A stretch of DNA of 64,000 nt from assembly GCF_014897675.1 (NCBI RefSeq), contig NZ_JABUXU010000001.1, positions 310,001 to 374,000 on the forward strand, in the 5' to 3' direction. This document shows, in pieces, positions 1 to 9,217 of this stretch. The first letter of the stretch is position 1. Each line of letters starts with the position of its first letter. The position numbers and the translations under genes were made by a program. Source of the stretch: Advenella sp. FME57 (GTDB lineage: Bacteria; Pseudomonadota; Gammaproteobacteria; Burkholderiales; Burkholderiaceae_B). The notes under the pieces were generated by a model. The model worked only from the letters and a program-made list of their open reading frames with translations, was not told where the DNA came from and made no database searches.

Positions 1-2671
1 TGGTATCCAGATACAGCTGTGCGGCATTGCGCCAACGCGTCGCCACGTCGCTGGCCGGATGCCCGTAACGATTCAGATAACCCGCCTGGGCAAAGGCAAG
101 GGTCGGCTGCATGGCCTGGACCAACGCCATCGACGATGAACTTGCAGAGCCATGGTGCGGCGCCATAATCACATCAGTCGCGGGAATTGGCGAAGGCGCC
201 TGCAGCAACCGGGCTTCAACAGCAGCGCCGATATCACCAGTCAATAACGCAGAATGATGCCTGCCCTGTATCCGCAAAACACAACTGTGGTCATTATCCG
301 CCTTGGCAGGCATCCCCTGGATTTCGGAAGGATGATAGAAACGAAATTGAACGCCATCGTATTCAAAGCTCACATCGCGCCGACAATAATCAAAGGTCGC
401 TTGCGGGTTTTTCACAAGCAAATTCCGCTGCAGGGCATCCTGTTCGCGTTCCAGGTAATGATTAAGCGCAAATGAGGCATAGGCGTGCTTCACATTAACC
501 TGCTGCAGCACGCTGCCCGCTCCTCCGGCATGATCAATATCGGAATGGGAAATGATCAGCTCGTCCAGCGCATCAATGCCCACGGCCCGCAGATATGGAA
601 CGACAACCTGGCTGCCGCTATCGCTATTGGCACTGCTGCGCACGCCCGTATCAAAAAGCAGGTGATGCTGCTGCGTACTGACCAGCACGGCGGCACCCTG
701 CCCGACATCCAGCACGGTCATGAACCAGTCTCCCGCCAATGGTCGGGGCGGCCGAAAAAACAGCACAGGAATCAGCAATACCAACCCCAGCGCACGCCCA
801 GGAATGCCTTTGGGCAGAACGAACACAAACAGCCCGAGCATACCCAGTGCAATCCAGTGGCTGGGTACGGCAGGAAAATCGGGCGTCGCCCATTCGATGC
901 CTGCTAACCCATGTGCCGCAACTAAAACAGTCTCCAGCAGCCGATGCACGCCATCGGCCAACCAGACGGCTGCCGATGGCCACAAGCCGATTGCACACAG
1001 CACGGCCAGCAACAGCGCCAACGGCGTAACCAGTCCGCCGATCACCGGGATGGCAAAGGCATTGACCAGCGGCGAAACAAAAGCATATTGTTGAAACAGG
1101 CCTATGAGCAACGGCGCCAGGGCAACGCTCATGAACAGCTGCATTTTGGCAGCGTCCCACAGCCGCTGCAAACCACTGACTACCAGAGCTGGCGTTGCCG
1201 ACACGTGTTGCTTGCTACGGGATCCCCACAACATGAGACTGGCAATAGCGGCAAAGGACAGGCAGAATCCGATAGACAGCACAGCCCACGGATCCAGCAC
1301 CAGTATGCACAAGGCCGCGAGGGCAAGCAGGGTTACACTTTTTATACGGGCACGCCAGACGACAGACAGCCAGAATATTGCAAGCATCATAAAGGTGCGC
1401 TGCGCCGGGACGCCCCATCCTGCCAGCACCGAATAGGTCGCAGCGACCAGCAAGCCCGCGCTGGCGGCCACGATCTGGGCCGGCCTGCGTTCAGCCAATT
1501 GCTTGCCTTGCAGACGCAGCCGTCGCCACAATCGAAACACGCCCAGGCTGCCCAGTGCAGCGAGCATCGTAATATGCGAGCCGCTGATAGATACCAGATG
1601 CGTGATACCAGTGAGATTGAAGACTTGCCAGTCGTCGTTGCTGATGCCGTTCTGGTCTCCCATGACAAGCGCAATAATCACAGGGCCATAGCGCTTGCCT
1701 TGCAAAACCTGGTCCAATGCACGGCGCAGGGAGAACCGGGCCCGTTCAATACAGGGTCCCCATGCGCCACAGACTTCGTCACGCAGCAGGCGCCCCGCAC
1801 CGATGACCGTACCGCTGGCGCGTACACCCGCAGCAAACAGGAAGGCATCGTAATCGAAGCCATGAAAATTGCGTAATCCATGATTGTGTTTGAGCTTGAC
1901 CGTCATTTGCCATAGTTGCCCGGGGCGAAGATCGGGCAAGCCTGCCGCCGGCCGTTGCGGTGGCGTAAACGGTCCGCTACGCGCGCCGGTATACCAGCGC
2001 AGTAGTACCCTTTCGGGCACGCGCTGCGCAAGCGCACCCGCGACAATGCGCGCCTCGAATGCCCACCCATTGATCAGGTCTCGGGGCAACCCAGTCACTT
2101 GCACCTGCACCGATAGCGGGCGATTTTCCAGTCGCCGATCAAGGCTGTCTGCCAGGCGCCATTGCGCCCGCCAGACCGAATACAACATGCCGCTGAGCAC
2201 GCACAGACCCAGCACACTTAGTGGTAGCGCGACGCGGATGAGGATTGGCATGAACCGGCAAAGGCGTATATCTTTATTGCTATCGGTGCGGTCATCTATG
2301 CAGCTATCGGTATGGTGCCTTGCGTTGCCCTGTGTTGCCCGGTTTGCTGCGCTTACCCGCTGCAATAACGAGACTTGTAGCGGTCGAAATCCCTTTGACG
2401 ACACCCGCGATGAAGCCTTCAACGACCAGCAGATACACAGGCAGGCCAGCCATACAGGGATCAGCACACGCACAGAAGGCAGCACCGGGCACCATTGCAC
2501 AATGGCAATGCCCAACGAGAAGCAGAAAATCCAGACGAACGCAGGTAAATGCAAGCGGTGTGCAACCGGCTCGGGAGCGCTTGCCGCGAACGTGCCGCGC
2601 GCAGGCGAACATTGCGTCGCGCACTCAAGAGGTGAACGGTGAAAAACGGAAAGCGTAGCGCGCGCGTGCAT
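1..2671 (-). CDS. comEC: ComEC/Rec2 family DNA-uptake channel (3' end outside window)
   Basis: Inner-membrane channel for DNA entry in natural transformation. Translating the minus strand gives one open frame from an ATG at 2671 to the window edge, about 890 residues. It has an N-terminal hydrophobic and OB-like region, the Competence domain with the signature TGITHLVSISGSH near 1561-1620, many membrane segments, and a C-terminal metallo-beta-lactamase-like domain (DVGQG near 700, then LLFDTG, then SHSDIDHAGG near 530). The last visible residues (HPASDVATRWRNA) resemble the usual C-terminus, so only a short tail is missing. The start is uncertain because no strong ribosome binding site is seen. 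The gene follows tatD on the same strand after about 240 bases. Confidence 0.9.
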   Translation of the reverse strand, partial: MHARATLSVFHRSPLECATQCSPARGTFAASAPEPVAHRLHLPAFVWIFCFSLGIAIVQWCPVLPSVRVLIPVWLACLCICWSLKASSRVSSKGFRPLQVSLLQRVSAANRATQGNARHHTDSCIDDRTDSNKDIRLCRFMPILIRVALPLSVLGLCVLSGMLYSVWRAQWRLADSLDRRLENRPLSVQVQVTGLPRDLINGWAFEARIVAGALAQRVPERVLLRWYTGARSGPFTPPQRPAAGLPDLRPGQLWQMTVKLKHNHGLRNFHGFDYDAFLFAAGVRASGTVIGAGRLLRDEVCGAWGPCIERARFSLRRALDQVLQGKRYGPVIIALVMGDQNGISNDDWQVFNLTGITHLVSISGSHITMLAALGSLGVFRLWRRLRLQGKQLAERRPAQIVAASAGLLVAATYSVLAGWGVPAQRTFMMLAIFWLSVVWRARIKSVTLLALAALCILVLDPWAVLSIGFCLSFAAIASLMLWGSRSKQHVSATPALVVSGLQRLWDAAKMQLFMSVALAPLLIGLFQQYAFVSPLVNAFAIPVIGGLVTPLALLLAVLCAIGLWPSAAVWLADGVHRLLETVLVAAHGLAGIEWATPDFPAVPSHWIALGMLGLFVFVLPKGIPGRALGLVLLIPVLFFRPPRPLAGDWFMTVLDVGQGAAVLVSTQQHHLLFDTGVRSSANSDSGSQVVVPYLRAVGIDALDELIISHSDIDHAGGAGSVLQQVNVKHAYASFALNHYLEREQDALQRNLLVKNPQATFDYCRRDVSFEYDGVQFRFYHPSEIQGMPAKADNDHSCVLRIQGRHHSALLTGDIGAAVEARLLQAPSPIPATDVIMAPHHGSASSSSMALVQAMQPTLAFAQAGYLNRYGHPASDVATRWRNAAQLYLDT

Positions 2672-2914
2672 AAGGCCGGGTCAGGATCAACAATCTTACT
2701 GCTGTCATTGTTCAACGGCCCGAGCTACACAGCAAGGTGCTCGTGACTGATTTATCAATCAGGCCATACGACAAGCGCCGCCAAGAATGGACTGCGTACC
2801 GCCCGTCCCATCATGGAGCAATCTGGCCTTTGCGATTGCCGCGTACCATGAGGTATAGCCACAGGCTGCAGACTGTACGGCGCCTAAATTTACCATGCCT
2901 GCCTGGTTCGGGCC

Positions 2915-3715
2915 TCAGGACGCTGCCAAGCGAGGCAGAACCTGCAAGGATGTTGCGCCGGTAGCCTGGGCAATCTCATCGACCGACTGGTCGCGCAATT
3001 GAGCCAGCACCTGGGCGATGGCCGCAATCTGCTCCGGTGTATTGCGCGGATGATCCTCATGCAGCCAGGCCGGGGGAATATCCGGAGCGTCGGTTTCCAG
3101 CACGATATTTGCCAGGGGAACGCGGCAGGCCAGCCGACGGATCTGATGCGCACGGGTAAACGTCATTGCGCCACCGAAGCCTAAAGCAAATCCCAGGCCA
3201 ACAAAATGATCAGCCTGCTGATCGCTGCCATTGAAAGCATGGGCAATACCGCCGACGCCCGGGTAGCGACGCAGGTACTTCAAAATAATATCCTGAGAAC
3301 GACGCACATGCAGCAGCACAGGCAAGTCATACTCGCGCGCCAGTTTGAGCTGCTGCTGGTAGAAAAACTCCTGGCGTTCGCGCGGCGGCCCCTGGGCAAT
3401 ATCCTTCACGAAAAAATCCAGGCCGATTTCGCCGATGGCGACAAATCGCGGATCAGCCAAAGACCGCTCTACTTCCTGCGCCAAGATATCCAGATCATCC
3501 TCGGCCGCATGCGCAACGAATAAAGGGTGAATACCAAGTGCATAATAGCCACCGGCAAAAGAATGAGCCAGTTGCCGAACCATGGAAAAATTACTGCGCC
3601 CGATGGCGGGAATGACGATCTGCCTGACTCCGGCGTGTTCAGCACGCGCAATAACAGCATTGCGATCGTCATTGAATTCGGATGCGTCGAGATGACAATG
3701 TGTATCTATGAACAT
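2915..3715 (-). CDS. tatD: TatD family metal-dependent hydrolase/DNase
   Basis: Predicted cytoplasmic TIM-barrel metallohydrolase of the TatD/YcfH/YjjV group, 266 residues, the usual length. The metal-binding HCH motif is at residues 6-8 (THCHLD), with further ligands in HVRRSQ, GIAHAFNGS and the late ETDAPDIPP motif. Family members have 3'-5' DNase activity, but the physiological substrate is not certain. The start is supported by GGAGAGG just upstream of the ATG. It lies 35 bases after lolD on the same strand, in an apparent lolC-lolD-tatD-comEC transcription unit; this arrangement of lolCD, tatD and comEC is common in Burkholderiales. Confidence 0.93.
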   Translation of the reverse strand: MFIDTHCHLDASEFNDDRNAVIARAEHAGVRQIVIPAIGRSNFSMVRQLAHSFAGGYYALGIHPLFVAHAAEDDLDILAQEVERSLADPRFVAIGEIGLDFFVKDIAQGPPRERQEFFYQQQLKLAREYDLPVLLHVRRSQDIILKYLRRYPGVGGIAHAFNGSDQQADHFVGLGFALGFGGAMTFTRAHQIRRLACRVPLANIVLETDAPDIPPAWLHEDHPRNTPEQIAAIAQVLAQLRDQSVDEIAQATGATSLQVLPRLAAS

Positions 3716-3750
3716 GACCTCTCCTTCGCGCGGCAGCGCGTTGCGTGTGA

Positions 3751-4461
3751 TTATGTCGCCTGCAACACGCCCCGTTCCATCAATAGTTGCCGGTCGGCCA
3801 GCGACGCCAGTTTGCCATCATGGGTCACAATCACAAACGCCGTTTTGAATTCCGTGTTCATTTGCTTGAGCAAAGCAAACATGCTGGCCGCCGTTTCACG
3901 ATCCAGGTTCCCTGTAGGTTCATCGGCCAGCACGCACACTGGTCGCGTTACCAGGGCTCGCGCCAATGCCACACGCTGACGCTCACCGCCCGACAGTTGT
4001 CCTGGTGTATGATGGATCCGCTCTTTCAGGCCTACACGTTCAAGTACAGCCTCGGCCTGGGAGCGCGCCTGCTTGCGATCCATTCGTCGCACGATCAATG
4101 GCATGGCCACGTTATCCAGCGCATTGAATTCATTGAGCAGATGATGAAACTGATAGACAAAGCCCAGGCTCTCATTGCGAATACGGCTGATGGCCTTTTC
4201 AGGCAGCGCATGGGTCTGCTGTCCATTGATCAGGATCTGGCCCGAGGTAGGCTTGTCTAACAGACCCAGCATATGCAGCAAGGTACTTTTCCCCGAGCCC
4301 GATGCGCCAATAATGGCGACCATTTCGCCGGCAGAAACCTGCAGCGACACGCCTTTCAGAATATCCAGGCGCGCGTCTCCGTCCTCGTAATATTTGACCA
4401 CATCGCGTGTTTCCAGGGCATAAGAATCCTGTTGCGTGGCGGTATTTTCCGGCTTAATCAT
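3751..4461 (-). CDS. lolD: Lipoprotein-releasing ABC transporter, ATP-binding subunit LolD
   Basis: ATPase of the Lol system that extracts outer-membrane lipoproteins from the inner membrane and passes them to LolA. 236 residues with Walker A GASGSGKST, the ABC signature LSGGERQRVALARAL, Walker B VLADEPTGNLD and an H-loop HD. The LLDKPTSG and YQFHHLLNEFNALDN segments are typical of LolD. Its ATG overlaps the end of the lolC coding sequence by 8 bases, indicating translational coupling of permease and ATPase. Confidence 0.96.
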   Translation of the reverse strand: MIKPENTATQQDSYALETRDVVKYYEDGDARLDILKGVSLQVSAGEMVAIIGASGSGKSTLLHMLGLLDKPTSGQILINGQQTHALPEKAISRIRNESLGFVYQFHHLLNEFNALDNVAMPLIVRRMDRKQARSQAEAVLERVGLKERIHHTPGQLSGGERQRVALARALVTRPVCVLADEPTGNLDRETAASMFALLKQMNTEFKTAFVIVTHDGKLASLADRQLLMERGVLQAT

Positions 4462-5731
4462 GGCGCAGCACCTCTGCAGGTTGCAGGCGGGAAGCCCGCC
4501 AGCTTGGGTAAATAGTAGCCAGCAACGACAGCACCAGCGACGTGATGCCGATCAGGCCGATGTCATCCACTTCGGGGTGCGATGGCAGCGTACTAACGAA
4601 GTAAATGCTGGGATCCAGGAAATGGATGCCGAACAGCCGCTCAATGAAAGGAATCACCACATCGATATTGTAAGCAACCAGACAGCCGCACAATACGCCC
4701 AGGAAGGTTCCGATAAAGCCGATCAACGAACCCTGCACCAGAAAAATCTTGCCGATCTGAAAGGGGCTGACGCCCAGCGTGCGCAAAATCGCAATATCCG
4801 ACTGCTTGTCCTTGACCGCCATCACCAGCGACGATAGCAGGTTGAATGCAGCGACCGCGACAATCAGAACCAGAATCAGGAACATCATGCGCTTTTCGGT
4901 TTTGACCGCAGCAAACCAGGTTCGGTTATCCATGGTCCAGTCACGCGCCACCACCCCTGGCGGCAATGAGTTGGTCAATTGCGTAGCCACTTCGGGCGCA
5001 CCGATCATGTCATGAATTTTCAGCCGAACCCCTGCTGACCCAACATCGCGAAACAGCACGGCCGCATCTTTTACTGCAATAAAGGCCATATTGGAATCAT
5101 ATTCGTAATGGCCGGACGAGAAAATACCGGATACGGTGAACTGACGCATGCGGGGCGAAAAGCCCGACGGATTGATTGAACCCTGGGGTGTCATCAGCAA
5201 CAGCGTGTCGCCAACCGTCACGCCCATATACTGGGCCAGGTTGCTGCCGATCACCAATTTGAAGCTGCCAGGCTCAAGGCTGTCGAGCGCGCCGTTGATC
5301 ATTTGCTGCGGTAATTCCGAAACGTTGCCTTCGTTTTTCGGATCAATGCCGCGTATCTCCACGCCTTTGAGTACATCGCCCCGCGCCAGCATGCCGCCCG
5401 CTGCAACAAAGGCCGAGGCGCCCTCTACTTGCGGATTCTGCTTGGCCTGCTCAGCCAGCTTCTGCCAGTTATCCGTGACCGCAACCGGATCTTCATTGGG
5501 AACGACCAGCTGGATATGAGGCAGCACCGACAACATGCGATCGCGCACATCAACCTGGAAACCATTCATGACCGACAGCACGATAATCAGCGCAGCAACG
5601 CCCAATGCAATCCCGACCATGGAGGTGCCTGCGATAAAAGAGACAAACCGGTCGCCTTTTCTGCCTCGCCCACGCGTGCGTGTCAGGCCGGCGTACCGGG
5701 CACCAATCCATAATTCAAAAGGTATTTTCAC
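4454..5731 (-). CDS. lolC: Lipoprotein-releasing ABC transporter permease LolC/E
   Basis: Inner-membrane permease of the Lol lipoprotein-sorting complex, 425 residues. The N-terminus FELWIGARYAGLTR and the first transmembrane helix with GTSMVGIALGVAALI are characteristic. A large periplasmic domain follows, then three C-terminal helices (MMFLILVLIVAVAAFNLLSSLVM, and the FLGVLCG and LVLSLLATIYPSWRA regions). Only one permease gene is visible, so the complex may be a LolC/E-type homodimer, or the second permease gene may lie elsewhere. First gene of the lolC-lolD-tatD unit. Confidence 0.94.
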   Translation of the reverse strand: MKIPFELWIGARYAGLTRTRGRGRKGDRFVSFIAGTSMVGIALGVAALIIVLSVMNGFQVDVRDRMLSVLPHIQLVVPNEDPVAVTDNWQKLAEQAKQNPQVEGASAFVAAGGMLARGDVLKGVEIRGIDPKNEGNVSELPQQMINGALDSLEPGSFKLVIGSNLAQYMGVTVGDTLLLMTPQGSINPSGFSPRMRQFTVSGIFSSGHYEYDSNMAFIAVKDAAVLFRDVGSAGVRLKIHDMIGAPEVATQLTNSLPPGVVARDWTMDNRTWFAAVKTEKRMMFLILVLIVAVAAFNLLSSLVMAVKDKQSDIAILRTLGVSPFQIGKIFLVQGSLIGFIGTFLGVLCGCLVAYNIDVVIPFIERLFGIHFLDPSIYFVSTLPSHPEVDDIGLIGITSLVLSLLATIYPSWRASRLQPAEVLRHD

Positions 5732-6621
5732 GTATATTGTTCTTTACAAAGATCAGCATTCCAGCATGGAACAACAGAATTAAAAGAAAATTTCATTTAT
5801 CTATCATGCGGTTACCGGATAACCGGCGGATACGGCCATAAACGGCGGGCGCAACAAATAGGGATCAAGCCCCCGATGATATCTGAAAACCCCTATGGCT
5901 GACAGGCAAGCCCAGACTCCTCTATAAGATTGTATTTCAGTGTATTTTGTTCCGTTCAATTTGCATTCCCATACCGACACCCATTACCCTGCACTACAGA
6001 CTCAGCTCCCGGCAGTGCCGGTCACAGCTCTGGCCGGGACACTGGCGAGCGCGGTTTGTGCCGTCACTGCACGTCTACATATCAAGTAATGTCGGATAAT
6101 CGGTGATCGCCATTGTGGTGGCCGAACCTAACCGGTGGCCCAAAAAACAGGGTGCCGGCAAACCCGCAATATTGCAAAAATGAAGCAATGGGTGCGTTAA
6201 CGCACCCTGCCTTTGCACTGGATTCAGCCCTTTTGCCTGCGCCCATTGCCGGGCTGGTCGCGCAAGTTTCGCTACAGCAGTAAATTGTGCTACGACGTCT
6301 GCCTTATGGATCCATGGAACGCGGCCATCACATAACACGTACTTTGTCCACCACCAGCCCGTTGTTCGGCGACAGCAACATTCGAAAAAAAGCGCTGCCA
6401 GAACTGCTCACTGGAAAATGACTATTGAAATAATGCGCAGAAAAAATCCGCCGTCCCTGACCGCTGTCATGCCGACGCCGCTGCATAAATGGCACACATG
6501 GCGTCTTATCTGATTGAAAAACCAGCAGGATGCTCAGCGTGATGTGCATAAAAACAAATGAACATTCTGGAGTAGATCGCAAAAAAAATATAACAGGCGC
6601 CGGGCCCAGGATGAGATATAC
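5732..6621. other. Gene-poor intergenic region
   Basis: About 890 bases between lolC and the ompA-like gene. The ORFs here (for example 6075-6338 and 6328-6582 on the minus strand) have no recognisable domains, no good ribosome binding sites and atypical composition, so I do not call them. The only structure I see is the 18-base perfect palindrome at 6190-6207. The lolC promoter should lie in the first 100 bases. Confidence 0.6.
6190..6207. repeat. 18-base perfect palindrome (possible REP/MITE remnant)
   Basis: GGGTGCGTTAACGCACCC is a perfect inverted repeat in gene-poor DNA. Similar GGTGCGTTA-type palindromes recur as dispersed repeats in many proteobacterial genomes, sometimes associated with REP-type transposases. 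One copy in this window cannot show that it is dispersed. Confidence 0.45.
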
Positions 6622-7260
6622 CTACTTGGGCAGAACGAATTCAACGCGCCGGTTTTTCGCGCGCCCTGACGGGTTATCCTTGCCGTTGATTTCATTTTCG
6701 GCCACGGGTTCGGCTTCTCCCCGACCTTCCGGGGCTATCCTTGATTGCGCCACCCCTTCCCGGACAAGAAACGCCGCCACCAATTGTGCGCGAGTCTTGG
6801 ACAGTTTCAGATTGTAGGCGTCTGTTCCCCTGGCATCCGTATGCCCGATCACTTTGACCACCTTCACCTGGCTATCATGGATGATGGTGCTGATATCCTT
6901 CAATGTTGCCTGAGCCTTTGGCGACAAATCCGCGCTATCGAAAGCAAACAGAATATCACTGGCAACGGAAAGAACCGTGCCGCCATCGGCCTTGCGCACG
7001 GAGATGCGGCCATTTTCTTCGATAAGCTTTTTCGCACTCTCGGACAGCTCGCTGGTTGCCGCATTCAAATCCGATGAAGCTACCTGTAAATCAGAGGAAG
7101 TGGCCTGCAAATCAAGTACCTGAGGTACCAGGTCCAGAACGTACTGGTCAGGGTCATAATCGCTTTGCGCGATCGCCAGGCCTGACAGCCCCAGCGCCAG
7201 CAGCATCCAGGATAACCGCGCCATGCGGATAAGATAACCGCGCTGCATTGGCTCATTCAT
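6622..7260 (-). CDS. OmpA-family peptidoglycan-binding protein
   Basis: Secreted envelope protein with an N-terminal signal peptide (hydrophobic stretch LSWMLLALGLSGLAIA, cleavage near AQS) and a C-terminal OmpA domain. Signature residues are VIGHTDARGTDAYNLKLSKTRAQLV and GRGEAEPVAEN...RAKNRRVEF, the region that binds diaminopimelate of peptidoglycan. The middle is a short heptad-like stretch (LQATSSDLQVASSDLNAATSEL), so it may form a coiled coil. The start is chosen at the ATG whose ATGA overlaps the stop of the upstream gene; ATGs at 7248 and 7224 are also possible and keep the signal peptide. Probably co-transcribed with the secreted protein at 7253-7735. Confidence 0.88.
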   Translation of the reverse strand: MNEPMQRGYLIRMARLSWMLLALGLSGLAIAQSDYDPDQYVLDLVPQVLDLQATSSDLQVASSDLNAATSELSESAKKLIEENGRISVRKADGGTVLSVASDILFAFDSADLSPKAQATLKDISTIIHDSQVKVVKVIGHTDARGTDAYNLKLSKTRAQLVAAFLVREGVAQSRIAPEGRGEAEPVAENEINGKDNPSGRAKNRRVEFVLPK

Positions 7261-7735
7261 CCGTGGTTGTGAACGGGCCAAGCGGCTCGATATTCGGCAG
7301 AAATAACATCAGGCTTTCACCTGCGGGCGGCGCGGGAAACGTGCCGTACCAGATGCCGCGCAATTTCCCCTTGCCGGCCAATACCAGTTTTTCGGGAGCC
7401 AATGGCTTGCCTGCGGAGTCTTTCAATAAAAGGTACTTTTTATCTCCAGCCAGAAGGTAAAAGTCGTTTTCGTACGCCGATTTGTCCAGACGCGAATACA
7501 GTACACTGATCTTGTTTATTTCCGGGTCCGTTTCTATGAAACGCACTTTGATCGTCACGCGATTACCCGTTTTTACGACTGAAGTCAGCTCTGCCGATGC
7601 GCCGCCATCGGCCACCAGACCGCTTGCCAGAGAACTTTGCTGGGCGTCTGCCGCTCCCGTCTGTGAAAAACAAGATAACGGAAGCATGGCAGCAATAAGC
7701 AAAGACAGCGAGGTAACGGTAGTGCGAAGTTTCAT
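7253..7735 (-). CDS. Secreted protein of unknown function, upstream of OmpA-like gene
   Basis: 160 residues with a clear Sec signal peptide (MKLRTTVTSLSLLIAAMLPLSCFSQ). The mature part looks beta-rich (ELTSVVKTGNRVTIKVRF and FYLLAGDKKYLLLKD). I recognise no named family. It overlaps the start of the OmpA-domain gene, so the two products probably act together in the periplasm or outer membrane; that is inference from operon structure only. A Cys within the signal region (LSCFS) is not a convincing lipobox. Confidence 0.8.
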   Translation of the reverse strand: MKLRTTVTSLSLLIAAMLPLSCFSQTGAADAQQSSLASGLVADGGASAELTSVVKTGNRVTIKVRFIETDPEINKISVLYSRLDKSAYENDFYLLAGDKKYLLLKDSAGKPLAPEKLVLAGKGKLRGIWYGTFPAPPAGESLMLFLPNIEPLGPFTTTDE

Positions 7736-8140
7736 CTGATTTTAGTCCTGGTTGGTCAGTCTGGTGGATCAGGGTATGGGGATATTTCCAGCATGAAAGG
7801 TAAGCGGCAAGAACTCGCCACGACCACTATGCCGATTATATTGACGCGACTATTTCCCTATATCGTTAAGGCAACAGAGTGACAATTATTACATTTGTAT
7901 ACAACCCACCAGGGCGACTCATGCAAGCGCGCTGGCCTTGCTCTGGGCGCCTATTTCCCTGAATACGTCGCGAGTACGGCGTTTCGTTGCCAATCATCAT
8001 TTTCATTAGCATCCCAGGCGCCTGTGGGCTGTGCATCAGGTGCAGCACGATCAACAGACCCATGGAGCGCATGGCCGTTTCACGGCTCGCCCCTGCCGGG
8101 TATGGCTCTGAAGCCGGCTGCTGTCCAGACACAGCAAAAA

Positions 8141-8174
8141 GATGGCGCCAATGACAGTTGTCATGGGCGCCATC
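8141..8174. terminator. 34-base hairpin, possible terminator or operator
   Basis: The arms GATGGCGCC (8141-8149) and GGCGCCATC (8166-8174), plus inner arms ATGACA and TGTCAT, form a near-perfect stem with a two-base loop and one A/G mismatch. Read on the minus strand it is followed by TTTTT, like an intrinsic terminator, but no minus-strand gene runs into it. It sits just upstream of the cupin promoter, so an operator role is an alternative. Confidence 0.45.
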
Positions 8175-8213
8175 CTGGTCACATATATTTGATAAAAAAT
8201 GCAATGGCTGGGC

Positions 8214-8219
8214 TATAAT
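8214..8219 (+). promoter_or_regulatory. Probable -10 box of the cupin gene
   Basis: TATAAT at 8214-8219, with a possible TTGATA-like -35 about 19 bases upstream (8190-8195). This places the transcript start near 8226 and leaves a leader of about 30 bases with AAAGG ahead of the TTG start at 8255. Confidence 0.5.
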
Positions 8220-8254
8220 TGCGGGCATACAACTATTTTGCGCAAAGGTTTACT

Positions 8255-8587
8255 TTGAAGATACCTGCCCTGGCCTTTACCGTCACCGATTGGGACAAAA
8301 TACCGGCTACCGAACATCCGGGCGAGCAAGGCAAGGCATTATGGCGTACGCTCAATATCGGCGACGTTCGCGTGCGGATGGTTCAATACACGCCAGGCTA
8401 TCTGGCAGATCATTGGTGCGATCGCGGGCATATTCTGTATGTGCTGGAAGGAGAGCTGGAATCACAACTGAAAGACGGCCGCACATTCACACTCACAGCG
8501 GGCATGAGCTATCAGGTCTCGGATTTCGGCGATGCAGCCCACCGTTCTTTCACACGCACCGGCGTCAAACTGTTTATTGTGGACTGA
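8255..8587 (+). CDS. DHCW-motif cupin-fold protein
   Basis: Small single-domain cupin of 110 residues. The segment ADHWCDRGHILYVLEGELES carries the variant DHWC of the DHCW motif that names this family, followed by a second half GMSYQVSDFGDAAHRSFT with a conserved His. Function is unknown; the fold usually binds a metal. I chose the TTG at 8255 because AAAGG lies 6 bases upstream, and because the TATAAT box overlaps the longer frame beginning at 8219. The longer TTG start would lie at the transcription start itself and is unlikely. Confidence 0.82.
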   Translation: MKIPALAFTVTDWDKIPATEHPGEQGKALWRTLNIGDVRVRMVQYTPGYLADHWCDRGHILYVLEGELESQLKDGRTFTLTAGMSYQVSDFGDAAHRSFTRTGVKLFIVD

Positions 8588-8856
8588 CAGTATAAAAACA
8601 CGATCATCAATCGCGCATCAGATCAGCGTTCCTGTCCACTTCTTTTATAGTCTCATCACAAAAGGCACTGGACGTCCAGAGCAGGTGACCGGTGATATTT
8701 CATGGCGACATCCCCGTATCACAACGGGCCGTAGTATCATTACAGAATACTATTACTTAACCGCCAACCGTCATGGCGCAACAACACAGATCGCTCAGGT
8801 CACTTTGCCCTGGTCGATCAAACCGGGAACGAACCGATAGCGTGGCTTGAACGTTG

Positions 8857-9054
8857 TCACCCTTCTTTGAGTGCTTCGTCAAAATCCCCTTGAGGCAGAT
8901 CCGGCAGCTTGGTCCATTCGGACCATTTGTCACTTGATGAAGAAGTGTTTTGCCTGTTCGATTGCCAGATCGAACCGTCATTGGCCACAGTGATTAACAC
9001 GACGCCACCTGCGTTTAGCGGTGCTGTGGCGATTTGCATGGCTTTTCTGTTCAT
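8857..9054 (-). CDS. Small protein with a single tachylectin-like repeat
   Basis: About 65 residues from the ATG at 9054 (MNRKAMQIATAPLN). The sequence VLITVANDGSIWQSN followed by KWSEWTKLP resembles one blade of the lectin-like beta-propellers in which DGxxW and WSxWxxL motifs repeat. A complete propeller needs several blades, so this is a minimal member or a remnant. ATGs at 9081 and 9114 could extend it; 9081 has GGGG upstream. No neighbour on the same strand suggests a role. Confidence 0.55.
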   Translation of the reverse strand: MNRKAMQIATAPLNAGGVVLITVANDGSIWQSNRQNTSSSSDKWSEWTKLPDLPQGDFDEALKEG

Positions 9055-9217
9055 GGCGTACCCATTTGATAGTTGACTAACCATTATGCCCCTGTGAGCC
9101 CGGATTAATGCCATAAACCCTGTAAAAGCAAAAACGGTTCTTCATAAAAGGCCAATACCTGACCCAAGAAGGCAAATGATAGGTAAGATCTCTAGCTTAT
9201 CTAAATGAGGACAACCA

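Larger units (their letters stand above)
7736..8254. other. Intergenic region with hairpin and promoter
   Basis: About 520 bases between a minus-strand gene and the cupin gene on the plus strand. It contains the long hairpin at 8141-8174 and the likely promoter at 8191-8219. No convincing coding region is seen; the ORFs at 7866-8228 show no family resemblance. Confidence 0.55.

Noticed and set aside
944-1876. 310-codon plus-strand ORF
   Set aside because: It lies antisense to comEC, whose frame has clear competence-protein motifs. The plus-strand translation is rich in His/Gln/Arg and matches no family.
1-2671. comEC as a broken pseudogene
   Set aside because: Translation of several stretches of the minus strand, including the competence and beta-lactamase-like domains, stays in one frame. 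No lesion was found; only the edge cuts it.
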